Notes under the pieces: generated by a model | Seen by the model: only the letters and a program-made list of their open reading frames with translations | Database searches by the model: none | Told to the model about the DNA's origin: nothing | Program-made: the position numbers and the translations under genes | Part shown: positions 10,176 through 17,989 of the stretch, in pieces | Layout of the letters: each line of letters starts with the position of its first letter | Position numbering within the stretch: the first letter of the stretch is position 1 | Source of the DNA: Planctomycetota bacterium | Lineage (GTDB): Bacteria > Planctomycetota > UBA11346 | Length of the DNA stretch: 35,165 nucleotides | Direction: 5' to 3' | Assembly: GCA_025055595.1 (NCBI GenBank) | Contig: JANWWU010000074.1 | Span: 1 to 35,165 of the forward strand

Positions 10176-10370
10176 GGCACCTGCTGCGTACGATACCCCG
10201 GCCGGATCCCCCTGGCCTTTCTCGTCATGCAGGGTGAACCTCCCGCCCGGCCGTGGTCGTGCGGGGGCTCCCTATCCTGGACTGCCTGTCCAGGGATGCC
10301 CGCTGGGACCGGCGCGAGCGGATGCCGTTCTTCCGATGGCCCGGTGCGCGCGCACCGGGCTATTGTTTTG
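10176..10370 (+). ncRNA. candidate structured non-coding RNA (6S-like architecture, class not established)
   Basis: The stretch lies between two minus-strand genes, has a promoter and terminator of its own on the plus strand, and folds by inspection. P1: 10176-10185 pairs with 10317-10326 (9 of 10 positions, one C x A) and closes the molecule right at the predicted 5' end. P2: 10201-10210 pairs with 10305-10313 (GCCGG and TCCC against GGGA and CCGGC, one bulged A). P3: 10231-10234 and 10240-10246 pair with 10270-10273 and 10261-10267. P4: CCTGGAC 10276-10282 pairs with GTCCAGG 10288-10294. A terminator follows. The closed 5'-3' stem, large internal loop and 3'-side small hairpin resemble 6S RNA, but I do not see primary-sequence motifs that prove it. 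SRP RNA is unlikely because the GGAA-type loop motif is absent. Confidence 0.5.
10339..10370 (+). terminator. intrinsic terminator of the plus-strand RNA
   Basis: A perfect 10-bp inverted repeat, GCCCGGTGCG against CGCACCGGGC (10339-10360), is followed on the plus strand by TATTGTTTT. The U-rich tail exists only on the plus strand, so it ends a rightward transcript. The hairpin also touches the stop codon of the minus-strand gene at 10360. Confidence 0.7.
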
Positions 10371-11154
10371 GTTCGCTGCGAATCAGCGAACGGAGGGCCA
10401 GCGTCGAGGCGCGCAGCCGGAACTCGCTGTCGCCGGCGACGAACGACAGCGCGATCCCGTCGACGGCGAGCAGGTCGCCGACGAGCGCGGCCTCGCCGAG
10501 GAGCAGCGCGTCGCGGTCGGACTCGCCGATGGCGATCGCCCGCTCCGGACCCTCGCCGAGGCGCAGCGTCAGCGTGCTGCCGGGCGCCGGCCACGGCAGA
10601 TCGCGCTGACGGCGCTGGAGCGTCACCCGCCAAGAGCCATCGCTGTCGCCGGCGATCGCCAAGCGATAGCCGCTGTCGCCGCGTTCGCTGCGCAGCGGGG
10701 TGCTCGCCTGCAGTCGCCGCACGGTTTCGCCGCTGCCGCTGACCGCCCAGGTCCAGCCCTGATTCAGGCCCCGGTCGCCGAGGTCGGGAATCAGCTCCAG
10801 GCGCGGCGACGGCGGCGACTCGCGGGAGGCCAGGGCGGACAGGACGGCGCGCGCGGCGCCAGCCTCCGGCTCGGCGGCCAGCGCGGGATTCTCCACTGCT
10901 GTCGTCGCGGGGGCAGCGGACTGCGCCGCGGGCGGTTCGACCGTGGCCAAGGCGATGGCGACGATCGCGACGAGCGCCACGCAGAGGGCGCCGAGCGCGA
11001 CTGCAAGCCAGGTCCAGAGCCGCCGCTGGCGGCCGGCGTGCGTCTCGCTGGTCAGCTCGCGCTGACGCGCGATCGCTTCCTGCACCGCGGCCACGGGGAC
11101 GCGCTGGACCGCGTCGGTCGCCGGCGAGGGTGACGATGTGCCAGCGGGTGCCAT
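10360..11154 (-). CDS. single-pass membrane protein of unknown function
   Basis: A 264-aa protein with a short basic cytosolic N-terminus (residues 1-45), one membrane helix at about 46-72 (LAVALGALCVALVAIVAIAL) and a C-terminal domain of about 180 residues outside the membrane that ends in a beta-rich stretch. I recognise no family. I chose the ATG at 11154 because GATACT lies exactly 6 nt before it, a pattern shared with other genes here; a start at 11205 would add 17 residues. The upstream neighbour is a divergent topoisomerase gene. The stop codon abuts the terminator of the plus-strand RNA. Confidence 0.7.
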   Translation of the reverse strand: MAPAGTSSPSPATDAVQRVPVAAVQEAIARQRELTSETHAGRQRRLWTWLAVALGALCVALVAIVAIALATVEPPAAQSAAPATTAVENPALAAEPEAGAARAVLSALASRESPPSPRLELIPDLGDRGLNQGWTWAVSGSGETVRRLQASTPLRSERGDSGYRLAIAGDSDGSWRVTLQRRQRDLPWPAPGSTLTLRLGEGPERAIAIGESDRDALLLGEAALVGDLLAVDGIALSFVAGDSEFRLRASTLALRSLIRSEPKQ

Positions 11155-11160
11155 ACCGCA

Positions 11161-11166
11161 AGTATC
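11161..11166 (-). promoter_or_regulatory. -10-like GATACT for leaderless start at 11154
   Basis: GATACT on the minus strand is separated from the ATG by TGCGGT (6 nt). No ribosome binding site is visible. This spacing would put the transcription start on the A of the start codon. No good -35 is seen. Confidence 0.4.
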
Positions 11167-11288
11167 CGGCGCTTGCGCGGCGAGGAAAGCGCCGACCCGC
11201 TTCATCGAACGCTCGCCGATTCCTCATCCATTCTGCATCGCGCCGCCGGGAGCTTGTGCGCTTGCGGCCGCTGGCAGCATGCCGCCCC

Positions 11289-13244
11289 ATGACCGCGCTC
11301 GAGCCCTTGATGCGGCGCAACTTTCTCGAGTACGCCAGCTACGTGGTGGTCGATCGCGCGATTCCCGATCTGCGCGATGGCTGCAAGCCGGTGCAGCGCC
11401 GCCTCCTGCACACGCTGTGGGAGATGGACGACGGCAAGTTCATCAAGGTCGCCAATGTCATCGGCGAGACGATGAAGCTGCATCCCCATGGCGACGCTTC
11501 GATCGGCGAAGCCCTCGTCGTGCTCGCCAACAAGGGGCGCTGCCCGAGCGATCCCGACCTCGGCTACTTCATCGAGCGGCAGGGGAACTTCGGCAACCTG
11601 CTGACCGGCGACGCCGCGGCGGCCCCGCGCTACATCGAGTGCCGCCTGACCGAGCTGGCGCGCGAGACGCTATTCAATCCCGCGCTGACCAGGATGGTGC
11701 CGAGCTACGACGGCCGCAAGGAGGAGCCGGAGGCGCTGCCGGCCAAGCTGCCGGTCGCGCTGCTGCTCGGCACCGAGGGCATCGCGGTCGGCATGGCGAC
11801 CAGCATTCTGCCGCACAACCTCGCCGAGCTGCTCAAGGCGCAGATCGCCGTCTTGCGCGGCGAGCGCTTCCGGCTCTATCCCGACTTCCCGCAGGGCGGG
11901 ATCATGGACGCCTCGGAGTACGACGACGGACGCGGCCGCGTCCGGGTGCGCGCGCGGATCGAGGCCGAGGGCGACAAGCGCGTGGTGATCCGCGAGATCC
12001 CGCCGACGACGACGGTCGACACGCTGATCGCCTCGATTGAGGAGGCGGCCGAGAAGGGCAAGGTCAAGATCAGCGAGATCGTCGACCGCACGGCGGCCGA
12101 GGTCGAGATCGTGCTGTCGCTGCCGCGCGGGGTGCATGCCGACGAGGTGATCCCGCAGCTGTATGCCTACACCCTGTGCGAGGTGTCGGTGGCGTCGAAC
12201 ATCGTCGTCATCCGCGACGACAAGCCGGCGGAGATGACGGCGAGCGAGGTGCTGCGCGCCTGCACCGAGCGGCTGGTGGCCTTGACCCGCGCCGAGCTCG
12301 AGCACCAGCGCCGCGAGCTCGAGGCGCGTCGCCACGCCCTGACCCTCGAGCGCATCTTCATCGAACGGCGCGTCTACAAACGGATCGAGGAGGAGAAGAC
12401 GGCAGAGGCGGTGCGCGCCGCGGTGCGCAGCGGGCTGGAGCCGTATCGCCGCGAGTTCGTCCGCGAGCTGACCGAGGACGACATCGCGCGCCTGCTCGAG
12501 ATCCCGATCAAGCGCATCAGCGCCTACGACATCGCGCAGAACCGCCGGCAGCTGGCCGAAGTCGAGGACGGGATCCGCGCGATCGACGGCAAGCTCGCCG
12601 ATCTCACCGGCACCTGCATCGCTTGGCTTGAGCGGATGCTCGACAAATACGGCAAGCTGTTCCCGCGCCGCACCAAGATCAAGGGCTTCGAGGCGATCGA
12701 CAAGAAGGCCGTCGCCAACGCCAACCTGCGCGTCGGCTACGACCCCGAGAGCGGCTTCCTCGGCACCGCGGTCAAGGGCGGCGAGCGCGAGCTGAAGGTC
12801 AGCGAATACGACAAGCTGATCGCGATCACTCAGGACGGCGTCTATCGCATCATGAGTCCGCCGGAGAAGACGCTGATCGAGGGCAAGCTCGTCCATCTCG
12901 ATCGCTTCGACGACGAGCAGGGCCTGACGCTGACCCTGATCTACCGCGACGAGGAACGCCGCCCCTGGGGCAAGGTGACGACGATCAGCTCCTACATCAA
13001 AGACAAGGAGTACGAGCTGATCAAGGGCCGCGCCGGCCGCATCGAGTGGCTCGGCGTCGGCCGCGGTGGCATCGCCACGCTGCACTTCGTGCCGGCCAAG
13101 GGGCAGCGCATCCACGAGCTCGTCGTCGATCTCGCGACGCTCGAACCCTGCGGGGTCGCCGCGCGCGGCAGCAAGCTCGCCGACAAGCCGGTGCAGCGCG
13201 TCGTCGTCTCGCGTCCGGCTCCCGAAGCGCCGAGCGATGGCTGA
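11289..13244 (+). CDS. parC: DNA topoisomerase IV / gyrase subunit A (ParC-type, short form)
   Basis: Type IIA topoisomerase breakage-reunion subunit that cleaves and religates DNA and works with a ParE/GyrB ATPase not in this window. The 651-aa protein has the winged-helix region with LHPHGDASIGEALV (65-78), the active-site Arg-Tyr in APRYIECRL (Tyr115), TSILPHNL and the GyrA-box-like region about 480-640 with SGFLGTAVKGGERELKVSEYDK and DGVYRIM. It is much shorter than GyrA (875) or E. coli ParC (752), as in the short ParC forms of Bacteroidetes and Chlamydiae. The position equal to GyrA Ser83 is Ala70. Start at 11289 matches the family N-terminus. It overlaps the MATE gene by 8 nt. Confidence 0.9.
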   Translation: MTALEPLMRRNFLEYASYVVVDRAIPDLRDGCKPVQRRLLHTLWEMDDGKFIKVANVIGETMKLHPHGDASIGEALVVLANKGRCPSDPDLGYFIERQGNFGNLLTGDAAAAPRYIECRLTELARETLFNPALTRMVPSYDGRKEEPEALPAKLPVALLLGTEGIAVGMATSILPHNLAELLKAQIAVLRGERFRLYPDFPQGGIMDASEYDDGRGRVRVRARIEAEGDKRVVIREIPPTTTVDTLIASIEEAAEKGKVKISEIVDRTAAEVEIVLSLPRGVHADEVIPQLYAYTLCEVSVASNIVVIRDDKPAEMTASEVLRACTERLVALTRAELEHQRRELEARRHALTLERIFIERRVYKRIEEEKTAEAVRAAVRSGLEPYRREFVRELTEDDIARLLEIPIKRISAYDIAQNRRQLAEVEDGIRAIDGKLADLTGTCIAWLERMLDKYGKLFPRRTKIKGFEAIDKKAVANANLRVGYDPESGFLGTAVKGGERELKVSEYDKLIAITQDGVYRIMSPPEKTLIEGKLVHLDRFDDEQGLTLTLIYRDEERRPWGKVTTISSYIKDKEYELIKGRAGRIEWLGVGRGGIATLHFVPAKGQRIHELVVDLATLEPCGVAARGSKLADKPVQRVVVSRPAPEAPSDG

Positions 13245-14607
13245 GGCGGGGATTCCCGCCACGCCGCGCGCGCTGCTCGCGCTGGCCCTGCCGCTGGCGG
13301 CGAGCAGCGCGCTCGGCTTCTTCATGCATTTCGTCAATCGCACCGTGCTCTCGTGGCACAGCCCGGAGGCGCTGGCGGCAGCGCTGCCGGCCGGGGTGCT
13401 GGCATGGACCGTGCAGGGCGCCTTCTTCGTCGCCGCCGGCTTCGTCGGCGTCTTCGTCGCCCAGCACACGGCGGCTGGCGAGCGCCGCGAGGCGGGGGCC
13501 ATGCTGTGGCCGGCGCTGGCGCTGGCCGGCATCGCGGCGCTGGTCGGCCTGGCCCTGATCCCGGCCAGGCATGCGCTGGCCGGCCTGTTCGGCGCCGAGC
13601 CGGCAGTGCACGCCGGGATCGCCGAGCTGCTCGGCTGGCTGCTCGCCGAGACCGGTCCGATGACCGCGGCCTCGGCGATCGCCGGCTTCTGCGGCGGCCT
13701 CGGCCGTACGCGGCGGGTGTTCGCGATGTCGCTCTTCGGCGCCCTGCTGTGCGTGGCGCTCAACCGTTGGCTGGTGCTCGGCGGTCTCGGCGTGCCGGCA
13801 CTCGGCGTGACGGGCGCCGGCATCGCGACGCTGAGCACCGCGGTGATCGTGCTGCTGCTGTGGCTGTGGTGGGTCTTCTCGCCGGCGGTCGCCACCGCAT
13901 ACGCGACCTGGCAGCAGCGCAACCTCGATCGCGCGCGGCTGCGCCGCTTCTTCGCCTTCGCGCTGCCGCGCGGCGCGACCGAGGTGCTGGAGATGCTCGC
14001 CTTCGTCGCCTTCACCGCGGTGCTGACCCGGCTCGGCACCCTGCCGCTGGCGGCGAGCAATCTCGCCTTCAACAGCTACCTGATGGCGATGATTCCGGTG
14101 ATCGGCTTCAGCCAGGGGGTCAGCATCGCGGTCGGGCGCGCGCTCGGCGCCGAGCGCGTCGACCTCGCGCGGCAGGCGGTGCGCAGCGCGTTGTGGCTGC
14201 TTGCGCCCTACGCCGCGCTGCTGAGCGCCGCCTTCGCGCTGCTGCCGCAGCTGGTCCTGGCGCCGGCGCGGCACGACGACGCCGCGCTGTGGCAGGCGCA
14301 GCTGACGCTCGCCGGGCCGGTGATGCAGCTGCTGGCGATCGCGCTGCCCTGCGAGATGGCGCACTGGGTGTGGCGCGCCGCGGTGCACGGCGCGGGCGAC
14401 ACCCGCGTCCCCCTGCTGCTGCTGGTCGGGGCCGCGGTCGTCTTCCTCGCGCTGCCGGCCTGGCTGACGATGCCGTGGTGCGAGGACGGTGCGCAGGGGC
14501 TCGTCGCCTGCTATGCCTGGTTCGCGCTCTATGCGCTGGCGATCGGCTGGGCGATGCGGCTACGCTACCGCCTCGGGCCGTGGGCGAGCATGCGCGTGCG
14601 CGGCTGA
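13237..14607 (+). CDS. MATE-family efflux transporter
   Basis: A 456-aa integral membrane protein with about 12 helices in two pseudo-symmetric halves, typical of the MATE (multidrug and toxic compound extrusion) family of H+/Na+-coupled antiporters. The start RALLALALPLAASSALGF and the second-half start RFFAFALPRGATEVLEM are the repeated MATE motifs, and GFSQGVSIAVGRALGA is the characteristic glycine-rich segment of the C-half. The ATG overlaps the upstream topoisomerase stop (ATGGCTGA), so the two are probably translated together. Substrate cannot be told. A link to DNA-targeting drugs is only a guess from the neighbour. Confidence 0.88.
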   Translation: MAEAGIPATPRALLALALPLAASSALGFFMHFVNRTVLSWHSPEALAAALPAGVLAWTVQGAFFVAAGFVGVFVAQHTAAGERREAGAMLWPALALAGIAALVGLALIPARHALAGLFGAEPAVHAGIAELLGWLLAETGPMTAASAIAGFCGGLGRTRRVFAMSLFGALLCVALNRWLVLGGLGVPALGVTGAGIATLSTAVIVLLLWLWWVFSPAVATAYATWQQRNLDRARLRRFFAFALPRGATEVLEMLAFVAFTAVLTRLGTLPLAASNLAFNSYLMAMIPVIGFSQGVSIAVGRALGAERVDLARQAVRSALWLLAPYAALLSAAFALLPQLVLAPARHDDAALWQAQLTLAGPVMQLLAIALPCEMAHWVWRAAVHGAGDTRVPLLLLVGAAVVFLALPAWLTMPWCEDGAQGLVACYAWFALYALAIGWAMRLRYRLGPWASMRVRG

Positions 14608-14644
14608 AGGCTGCGCTCCGGCATTCCGTCATGCGCCTGCGCCT

Positions 14645-14650
14645 TAGGAT
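14645..14650 (+). promoter_or_regulatory. -10-like TAGGAT for leaderless start at 14657
   Basis: TAGGAT followed by GTCGGC (6 nt) and the ATG. No ribosome site upstream. No clear -35. Confidence 0.35.
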
Positions 14651-14656
14651 GTCGGC

Positions 14657-15280
14657 ATGCTGCGCGTCATCGTCCGCTTCTTGATCGCGGTCGCGCTGGC
14701 TGCCGGCCTCGGACCGCTGTGCTGGCTGGTCCTCGAGTGGGCGGCGCGCGGCCTGGCCTGGCCGCTGCCGGACACGATCGCGACCCTGGGCGGCGCGGCA
14801 CTGGGGCTGCTGCTGGCGCTGTGGCGCCGGCCGAACTGGTTCTTCCACACCTGGCTGCATGAGCATGCGCACCTGATCGTCTATGTCCTGCTGCATTGGC
14901 GCACGCCGACTGGCTTGCGGGTGACCGATGGCCGGGGCGGGGCGCTCGAGCACTTCGAGACCGATGCGGTTCGCGCGACGCTCGTACAGATCGCGCCCTA
15001 CACCCTGCCGCTGCTGCTCCTGCCCGTGCTCGCGCTGCGCCACTACGGGGTGGTGGAGCCCGGACCGGCGCGCCAGGTGATGTCGGCGCTCGTCGGCTTC
15101 CTCTTCCTGCACCATCTGCAGGGCCTGTTCTACAATGTCCGCATCAACTGCACGGGCGACCAGGCCGATCTCGTCAAGGTCGGGCGCCCGCTGGCCTTCG
15201 TGCTGATCGTGCTGGCGCTGATGCTGGTGACGGCCTGGACCCTGCGCGTCGTGATGATCGGCAGCCCGAGCGGCTGGTGA
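14657..15280 (+). CDS. M50-like integral membrane metalloprotease
   Basis: A 207-aa membrane protein with helices at about 5-30, 42-56, 108-128, 140-155 and 178-200. HEHAH at 68-72 within WLHEHAHLIVYVLL is an HExxH zinc site lying inside a hydrophobic segment, as in intramembrane proteases. A later GDQADLVKVG (Asp168, Asp171) in front of the last helix is a good candidate for the third metal ligand, similar to the aspartate of M50B-like proteins. I infer a site-2-protease-like enzyme; the substrate is unknown. No anti-sigma factor is adjacent. It may start on a leaderless transcript (TAGGAT 6 nt upstream). It ends exactly where a minus-strand small gene ends (15280/15281). Confidence 0.65.
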   Translation: MLRVIVRFLIAVALAAGLGPLCWLVLEWAARGLAWPLPDTIATLGGAALGLLLALWRRPNWFFHTWLHEHAHLIVYVLLHWRTPTGLRVTDGRGGALEHFETDAVRATLVQIAPYTLPLLLLPVLALRHYGVVEPGPARQVMSALVGFLFLHHLQGLFYNVRINCTGDQADLVKVGRPLAFVLIVLALMLVTAWTLRVVMIGSPSGW

Positions 15281-15445
15281 TCAGGGCAGGCGCCGCGCCG
15301 GCTCGAAGCTCGGCGGCAGCGGTCGCGGCGCTGCTTCGCGCAGCGGCGACACCGGCGCCGCGGGCGCTTGCTGCCACCAGAGGCTGCCGGTGGCTGGCGG
15401 CGGACCCATGGTCAGGGCAGCGAGCAGCAGCAGCGCCGCGGTCAT
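15281..15445 (-). CDS. possible small secreted protein
   Basis: A 54-aa frame beginning MTAALLLLAALTMGPPP, a good signal-peptide core, followed by a Pro/Ala-rich mature part with WWQQ. CATACT lies 7 nt before the ATG on the minus strand, the same arrangement as other candidate leaderless genes here. No ribosome site and no recognisable family. The frame is open further upstream (to 15610) but that would overlap glmU on the other strand. It may be only a chance frame. Confidence 0.35.
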   Translation of the reverse strand: MTAALLLLAALTMGPPPATGSLWWQQAPAAPVSPLREAAPRPLPPSFEPARRLP

Positions 15446-15509
15446 GGAGGCGAGTATGGCAGCGCGCAGCCCGCAGACAAGCGCCCGCGGTCGCGGCGTG
15501 CACGGGCCC

Positions 15510-15536
15510 TTGGCGCAGGCGCCGCCTCCGAATGAT
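15510..15536 (+). promoter_or_regulatory. candidate promoter of the GlmU-type gene
   Basis: TTGGCG at 15510-15515, then AATGAT at 15531-15536 (15-nt spacer), or TGATAT at 15533-15538 with a 17-nt spacer. AATGAT is 6 nt before the ATG at 15543, so the transcript would be leaderless or nearly so. The -10 match is modest. Confidence 0.35.
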
Positions 15537-15542
15537 ATCGCC

Positions 15543-16322
15543 ATGTCGCACACCACCGCGGTCATCCTCGCTGCCGGCAAGGGCACCCGCATGGGGTCGG
15601 AGCTGGCCAAGGTTCTCCACCCCTTGGCTGGCCGCCCGCTGGTCGCTCATGTTCTTGCCGCCTGTCGGGAGGCCGGTATCGAGGACTGCGTCTGCGTCAT
15701 CGGCTGGCAGCGCGAGGCGGTGCGCGCCGTCGTCGAGCCGCTCGGCGCGCGCTGTGTCGTGCAGGACCGCCAGCTCGGCACCGGCCACGCCGTGCAGTGC
15801 GCCGAGGGCGCGGTGCGCGGCGAGGAGGTGCTGGTGCTCTGCGGGGACGCGCCGCTCGTCGACGCCGCCCTGATTCGCCGCGTGCTGGAGCGGCACCGCG
15901 CGGACGCCAACGCCTGCACCGTGGTGGCGGCGCGGCTGCCCGATCCGACAGGCTATGGGCGCATGATCACCGACGGCCACGGGCGCCTGCTCGCGATCGT
16001 CGAGCACCGCGACGCGACTCCCGAGCAGCGCGCGATCGACCTCGTCAACAGCGGGCTGTACTGCTTCCGGCGCGCTGCGCTGTTCACGCGCCTGACGGCC
16101 TTGCGGCCGGACAACGCGCAGGGCGAGTACTACCTGACCGATGTCGTCGCTGCCTTGGTGCGCGATGGCGAACGCGTCGGCTTGCTGGTCGCCGACGACG
16201 CCGCCAGCGTCCTCGGCGTCAACACGCCGGCGGACCTCGCGCTCGCCGAGCGACTGCACCGTCAACGGCATTCACCAAATATTCATATACAGCACACGCC
16301 GGCTTCACCGCCTGCGCTATGA
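15543..16322 (+). CDS. glmU: GlmU-type nucleotidyltransferase, pyrophosphorylase domain only
   Basis: Probably makes UDP-GlcNAc from GlcNAc 1-phosphate and UTP. The N-terminus carries VILAAGKGTRMGS with the K of LAKVLHPLAGRPL, then QLGTGHAVQCA, LCGDAPLV, GYGRMI, NSGLYCF and EYYLTDVV, all GlmU motifs in order. At 259 aa it ends after the uridylyltransferase fold and lacks the left-handed beta-helix acetyltransferase domain of bifunctional GlmU (about 455 aa). The C-terminal tail, from about residue 245, is unusually A/T-rich in DNA. The acetyltransferase step must be supplied elsewhere, or the substrate is a different sugar phosphate. The stop overlaps an ATG at 16319 (ATGA) in the lipoprotein frame. 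Confidence 0.82.
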   Translation: MSHTTAVILAAGKGTRMGSELAKVLHPLAGRPLVAHVLAACREAGIEDCVCVIGWQREAVRAVVEPLGARCVVQDRQLGTGHAVQCAEGAVRGEEVLVLCGDAPLVDAALIRRVLERHRADANACTVVAARLPDPTGYGRMITDGHGRLLAIVEHRDATPEQRAIDLVNSGLYCFRRAALFTRLTALRPDNAQGEYYLTDVVAALVRDGERVGLLVADDAASVLGVNTPADLALAERLHRQRHSPNIHIQHTPASPPAL

Positions 16323-16348
16323 CCTCGGACCGAGGAGTCATCCCGATC

Positions 16349-16753
16349 ATGACCCGCAACCCGATCTCGTTCGCCACCGGTTTCTGCGCGCTCGTCCTGG
16401 CTGTCAGCGGCTGCGCCTACACGCCCCGCGAGACGCCGCCCGGCATGAGCATCTACACCGAGGGCGGCTACTTCACCCCCTTCTATGCCGAAGTGGTGTA
16501 TGCCGCGAAGGAAGGCCAGCGCCCGCGCATCTTCCTCTTTGGCAAGATCGAGCACTTCGAGGACTTCCTCAAGGAGAAGGAGGTCCCGGAGAACCAGCAC
16601 AAGAAGTACATCGCCAGGGGCAAGAACCGCGAGACGGTCGTTGTCCGCGACCTGGTCGGCGTCGAGCTGCGCGAGAACCCGAACTATACGGACAAGCTGC
16701 TCGCCAAGTATCGCGCTCGCAACGGCTTGACGGACCAGCCCACCGGACCGTGA
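16349..16753 (+). CDS. lipoprotein of unknown function
   Basis: A 134-aa protein with a type II signal peptide: a hydrophobic core ending in the lipobox VSGC with Cys22 as the lipidated residue, so the mature part sits in the membrane surface layer. The mature domain of about 110 aa is charged and soluble. I do not recognise it. GAGGAG at 16332-16337 lies 11 nt before the ATG at 16349; an in-frame ATG at 16319 overlaps the upstream glmU stop and would give a longer n-region. It follows glmU closely and is probably co-transcribed. A hairpin at 16784-16807 ends the unit. Confidence 0.75.
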   Translation: MTRNPISFATGFCALVLAVSGCAYTPRETPPGMSIYTEGGYFTPFYAEVVYAAKEGQRPRIFLFGKIEHFEDFLKEKEVPENQHKKYIARGKNRETVVVRDLVGVELRENPNYTDKLLAKYRARNGLTDQPTGP

Positions 16754-16783
16754 AGCCGAGTTCGACAAGGATCTGACGGCGCT

Positions 16784-16807
16784 TGGCCCAGGGTTCTCCC
16801 TGGGCCA
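16784..16807. terminator. bidirectional hairpin between lipoprotein gene and mreB
   Basis: TGGCCCAGGG, loop TTCT, CCCTGGGCCA: a perfect 10-bp stem between two convergent genes (lipoprotein + and mreB -). No long T run follows on either strand, so it may be a weak terminator or act with Rho. Confidence 0.6.
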
Positions 16808-16829
16808 TTGCGTTCGCATCGGCTGCCGG

Positions 16830-17888
16830 TCATTGCTGCACGCCGGCCTCGAGGATCTGCTTCAGCGCATCGAGGTCCTCGAGCAGGGCCGCGCAGCCGC
16901 GCGCGACGCAGGTCATCGGATCGGCGGCGACAAACACCGGGAGGCGGGTCTCGCGCGCGATCAGCTCGGGCAGGCCGCGCAGCTGGCTGGTGCCGCCGGC
17001 GAGGGTGATCCCGCGCTCGATGAGGTCGGCAGCGAGCTCGGGAGCGGTGCGCTCGAGCACCATCTTGACGGCGCCGACGATGGTCTGGACCTGCGGCCGG
17101 ATCGCCTCGGCGATCTCCGAGGAGGTGATGTCGAGCTGGTGCGGCAGGCCGGTGCGCAGGTCGCGGCCCTTGATCGTCATCCGCAGCTCTTCCGGCGGCG
17201 GGATCGCGGAACCGATCTGGATCTTGACCTGTTCGGCGGTGTTCTCGCCGATCACCACCGAATACTGCGACTTCAGGTACTTGATGATCGCGTGGTCGAT
17301 CTCGTCGCCGGCGCAGCGCACGCTCTCCGAGGTGACGATGCCGACCATCGAGATCACCGCGACCTCGGTCGTGCCGCCGCCGATGTCGACGATCATCGAT
17401 CCCACCGGCTCGGCGACCGGCAGACCGGCGCCGATCGCCGCCGCAAGCGGCTCTTGCAGCAGGAAGACCTCCCGCGCCCCGGCCTTGCGCGTGCTGTTGG
17501 TGACTGCGCCCTTCTCGACCTCGTTGATGCCGCTCGGCACGGCAACGACGACGCGCGGCGGGATCAGGCGCCGGCCCCCGGAAGCCTTGCGGATGAAGTA
17601 GCGCAGCATGTGCTCGGTGATCTCGAGGTCGGCGATCACGCCATCCTTCAGGGGCTTGATGACATCGATGGTCCCGGGATTCTTGCCGAGCATCACCTTG
17701 GCTTGATCGCCGACCGCCTCGCCGTTCGGTCCCTCGATGACCTGCTTCGTGCCCTTCTTGACGGCGACGACCGAGGGCTCGCTGATCACCACCCCGCGGC
17801 CCTTGACCGCGCACAGGGTGTTGGCGGTGCCGAGATCGATGCCGAGGTCGAGGCTGAAGAGGCCGACGAGGCGATCGAACCAGGACAT
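16830..17888 (-). CDS. mreB: rod-shape determining protein MreB
   Basis: Actin-like ATPase that forms membrane filaments directing side-wall peptidoglycan synthesis. The 352-aa protein matches the family length and has the phosphate-1 motif [12 protein letters not shown] near residue 14, [17 protein letters not shown], the phosphate-2 motif [14 protein letters not shown], the connecting [10 protein letters not shown] and the adenosine motif [18 protein letters not shown]. The amphipathic N-terminus [12 protein letters not shown] may bind membrane. I start it at 17888. mreC/mreD do not follow. Downstream is a hairpin at 16784-16807. It is divergent from a HEAAH protein gene with a shared palindrome CAGTATACTG at 17975-17984. 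Confidence 0.95.
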   Translation of the reverse strand: MSWFDRLVGLFSLDLGIDLGTANTLCAVKGRGVVISEPSVVAVKKGTKQVIEGPNGEAVGDQAKVMLGKNPGTIDVIKPLKDGVIADLEITEHMLRYFIRKASGGRRLIPPRVVVAVPSGINEVEKGAVTNSTRKAGAREVFLLQEPLAAAIGAGLPVAEPVGSMIVDIGGGTTEVAVISMVGIVTSESVRCAGDEIDHAIIKYLKSQYSVVIGENTAEQVKIQIGSAIPPPEELRMTIKGRDLRTGLPHQLDITSSEIAEAIRPQVQTIVGAVKMVLERTAPELAADLIERGITLAGGTSQLRGLPELIARETRLPVFVAADPMTCVARGCAALLEDLDALKQILEAGVQQ

Positions 17889-17954
17889 CGCCCGCAGGAT
17901 CGCCAGGCGCCTGCGCATGCAATGCAGGGCAGTGTGGGGCAGCGAGCATCGCGC

Positions 17955-17984
17955 TTCCCCGGGCGGCATCCCCGCAGTATACTG
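17955..17984. promoter_or_regulatory. palindromic -10 between mreB and the HEAAH gene
   Basis: CAGTATACTG (17975-17984) is a perfect 10-nt palindrome and gives TATACT on both strands. On the plus strand TTCCCC (17955-17960) lies 17 nt upstream, and the GTG at 17990 is 6 nt downstream of TATACT. On the minus strand it would give mreB an 80-nt leader. A shared divergent promoter core is a reasonable reading. Confidence 0.5.
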
Positions 17985-17989
17985 AACGC

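Noticed and set aside
10176-10327. Bacterial SRP (4.5S) RNA as the identity of the plus-strand RNA
   Set aside because: GGTGAACC at 10234-10240 is suggestive, but the GGAAGG/AGCAG loop core of SRP RNA is absent.
11670-14388. Minus-strand frames of 800 and 455 codons opposite parC and the MATE gene
   Set aside because: They are antisense to two well-identified genes and have no recognisable domain or ribosome site.
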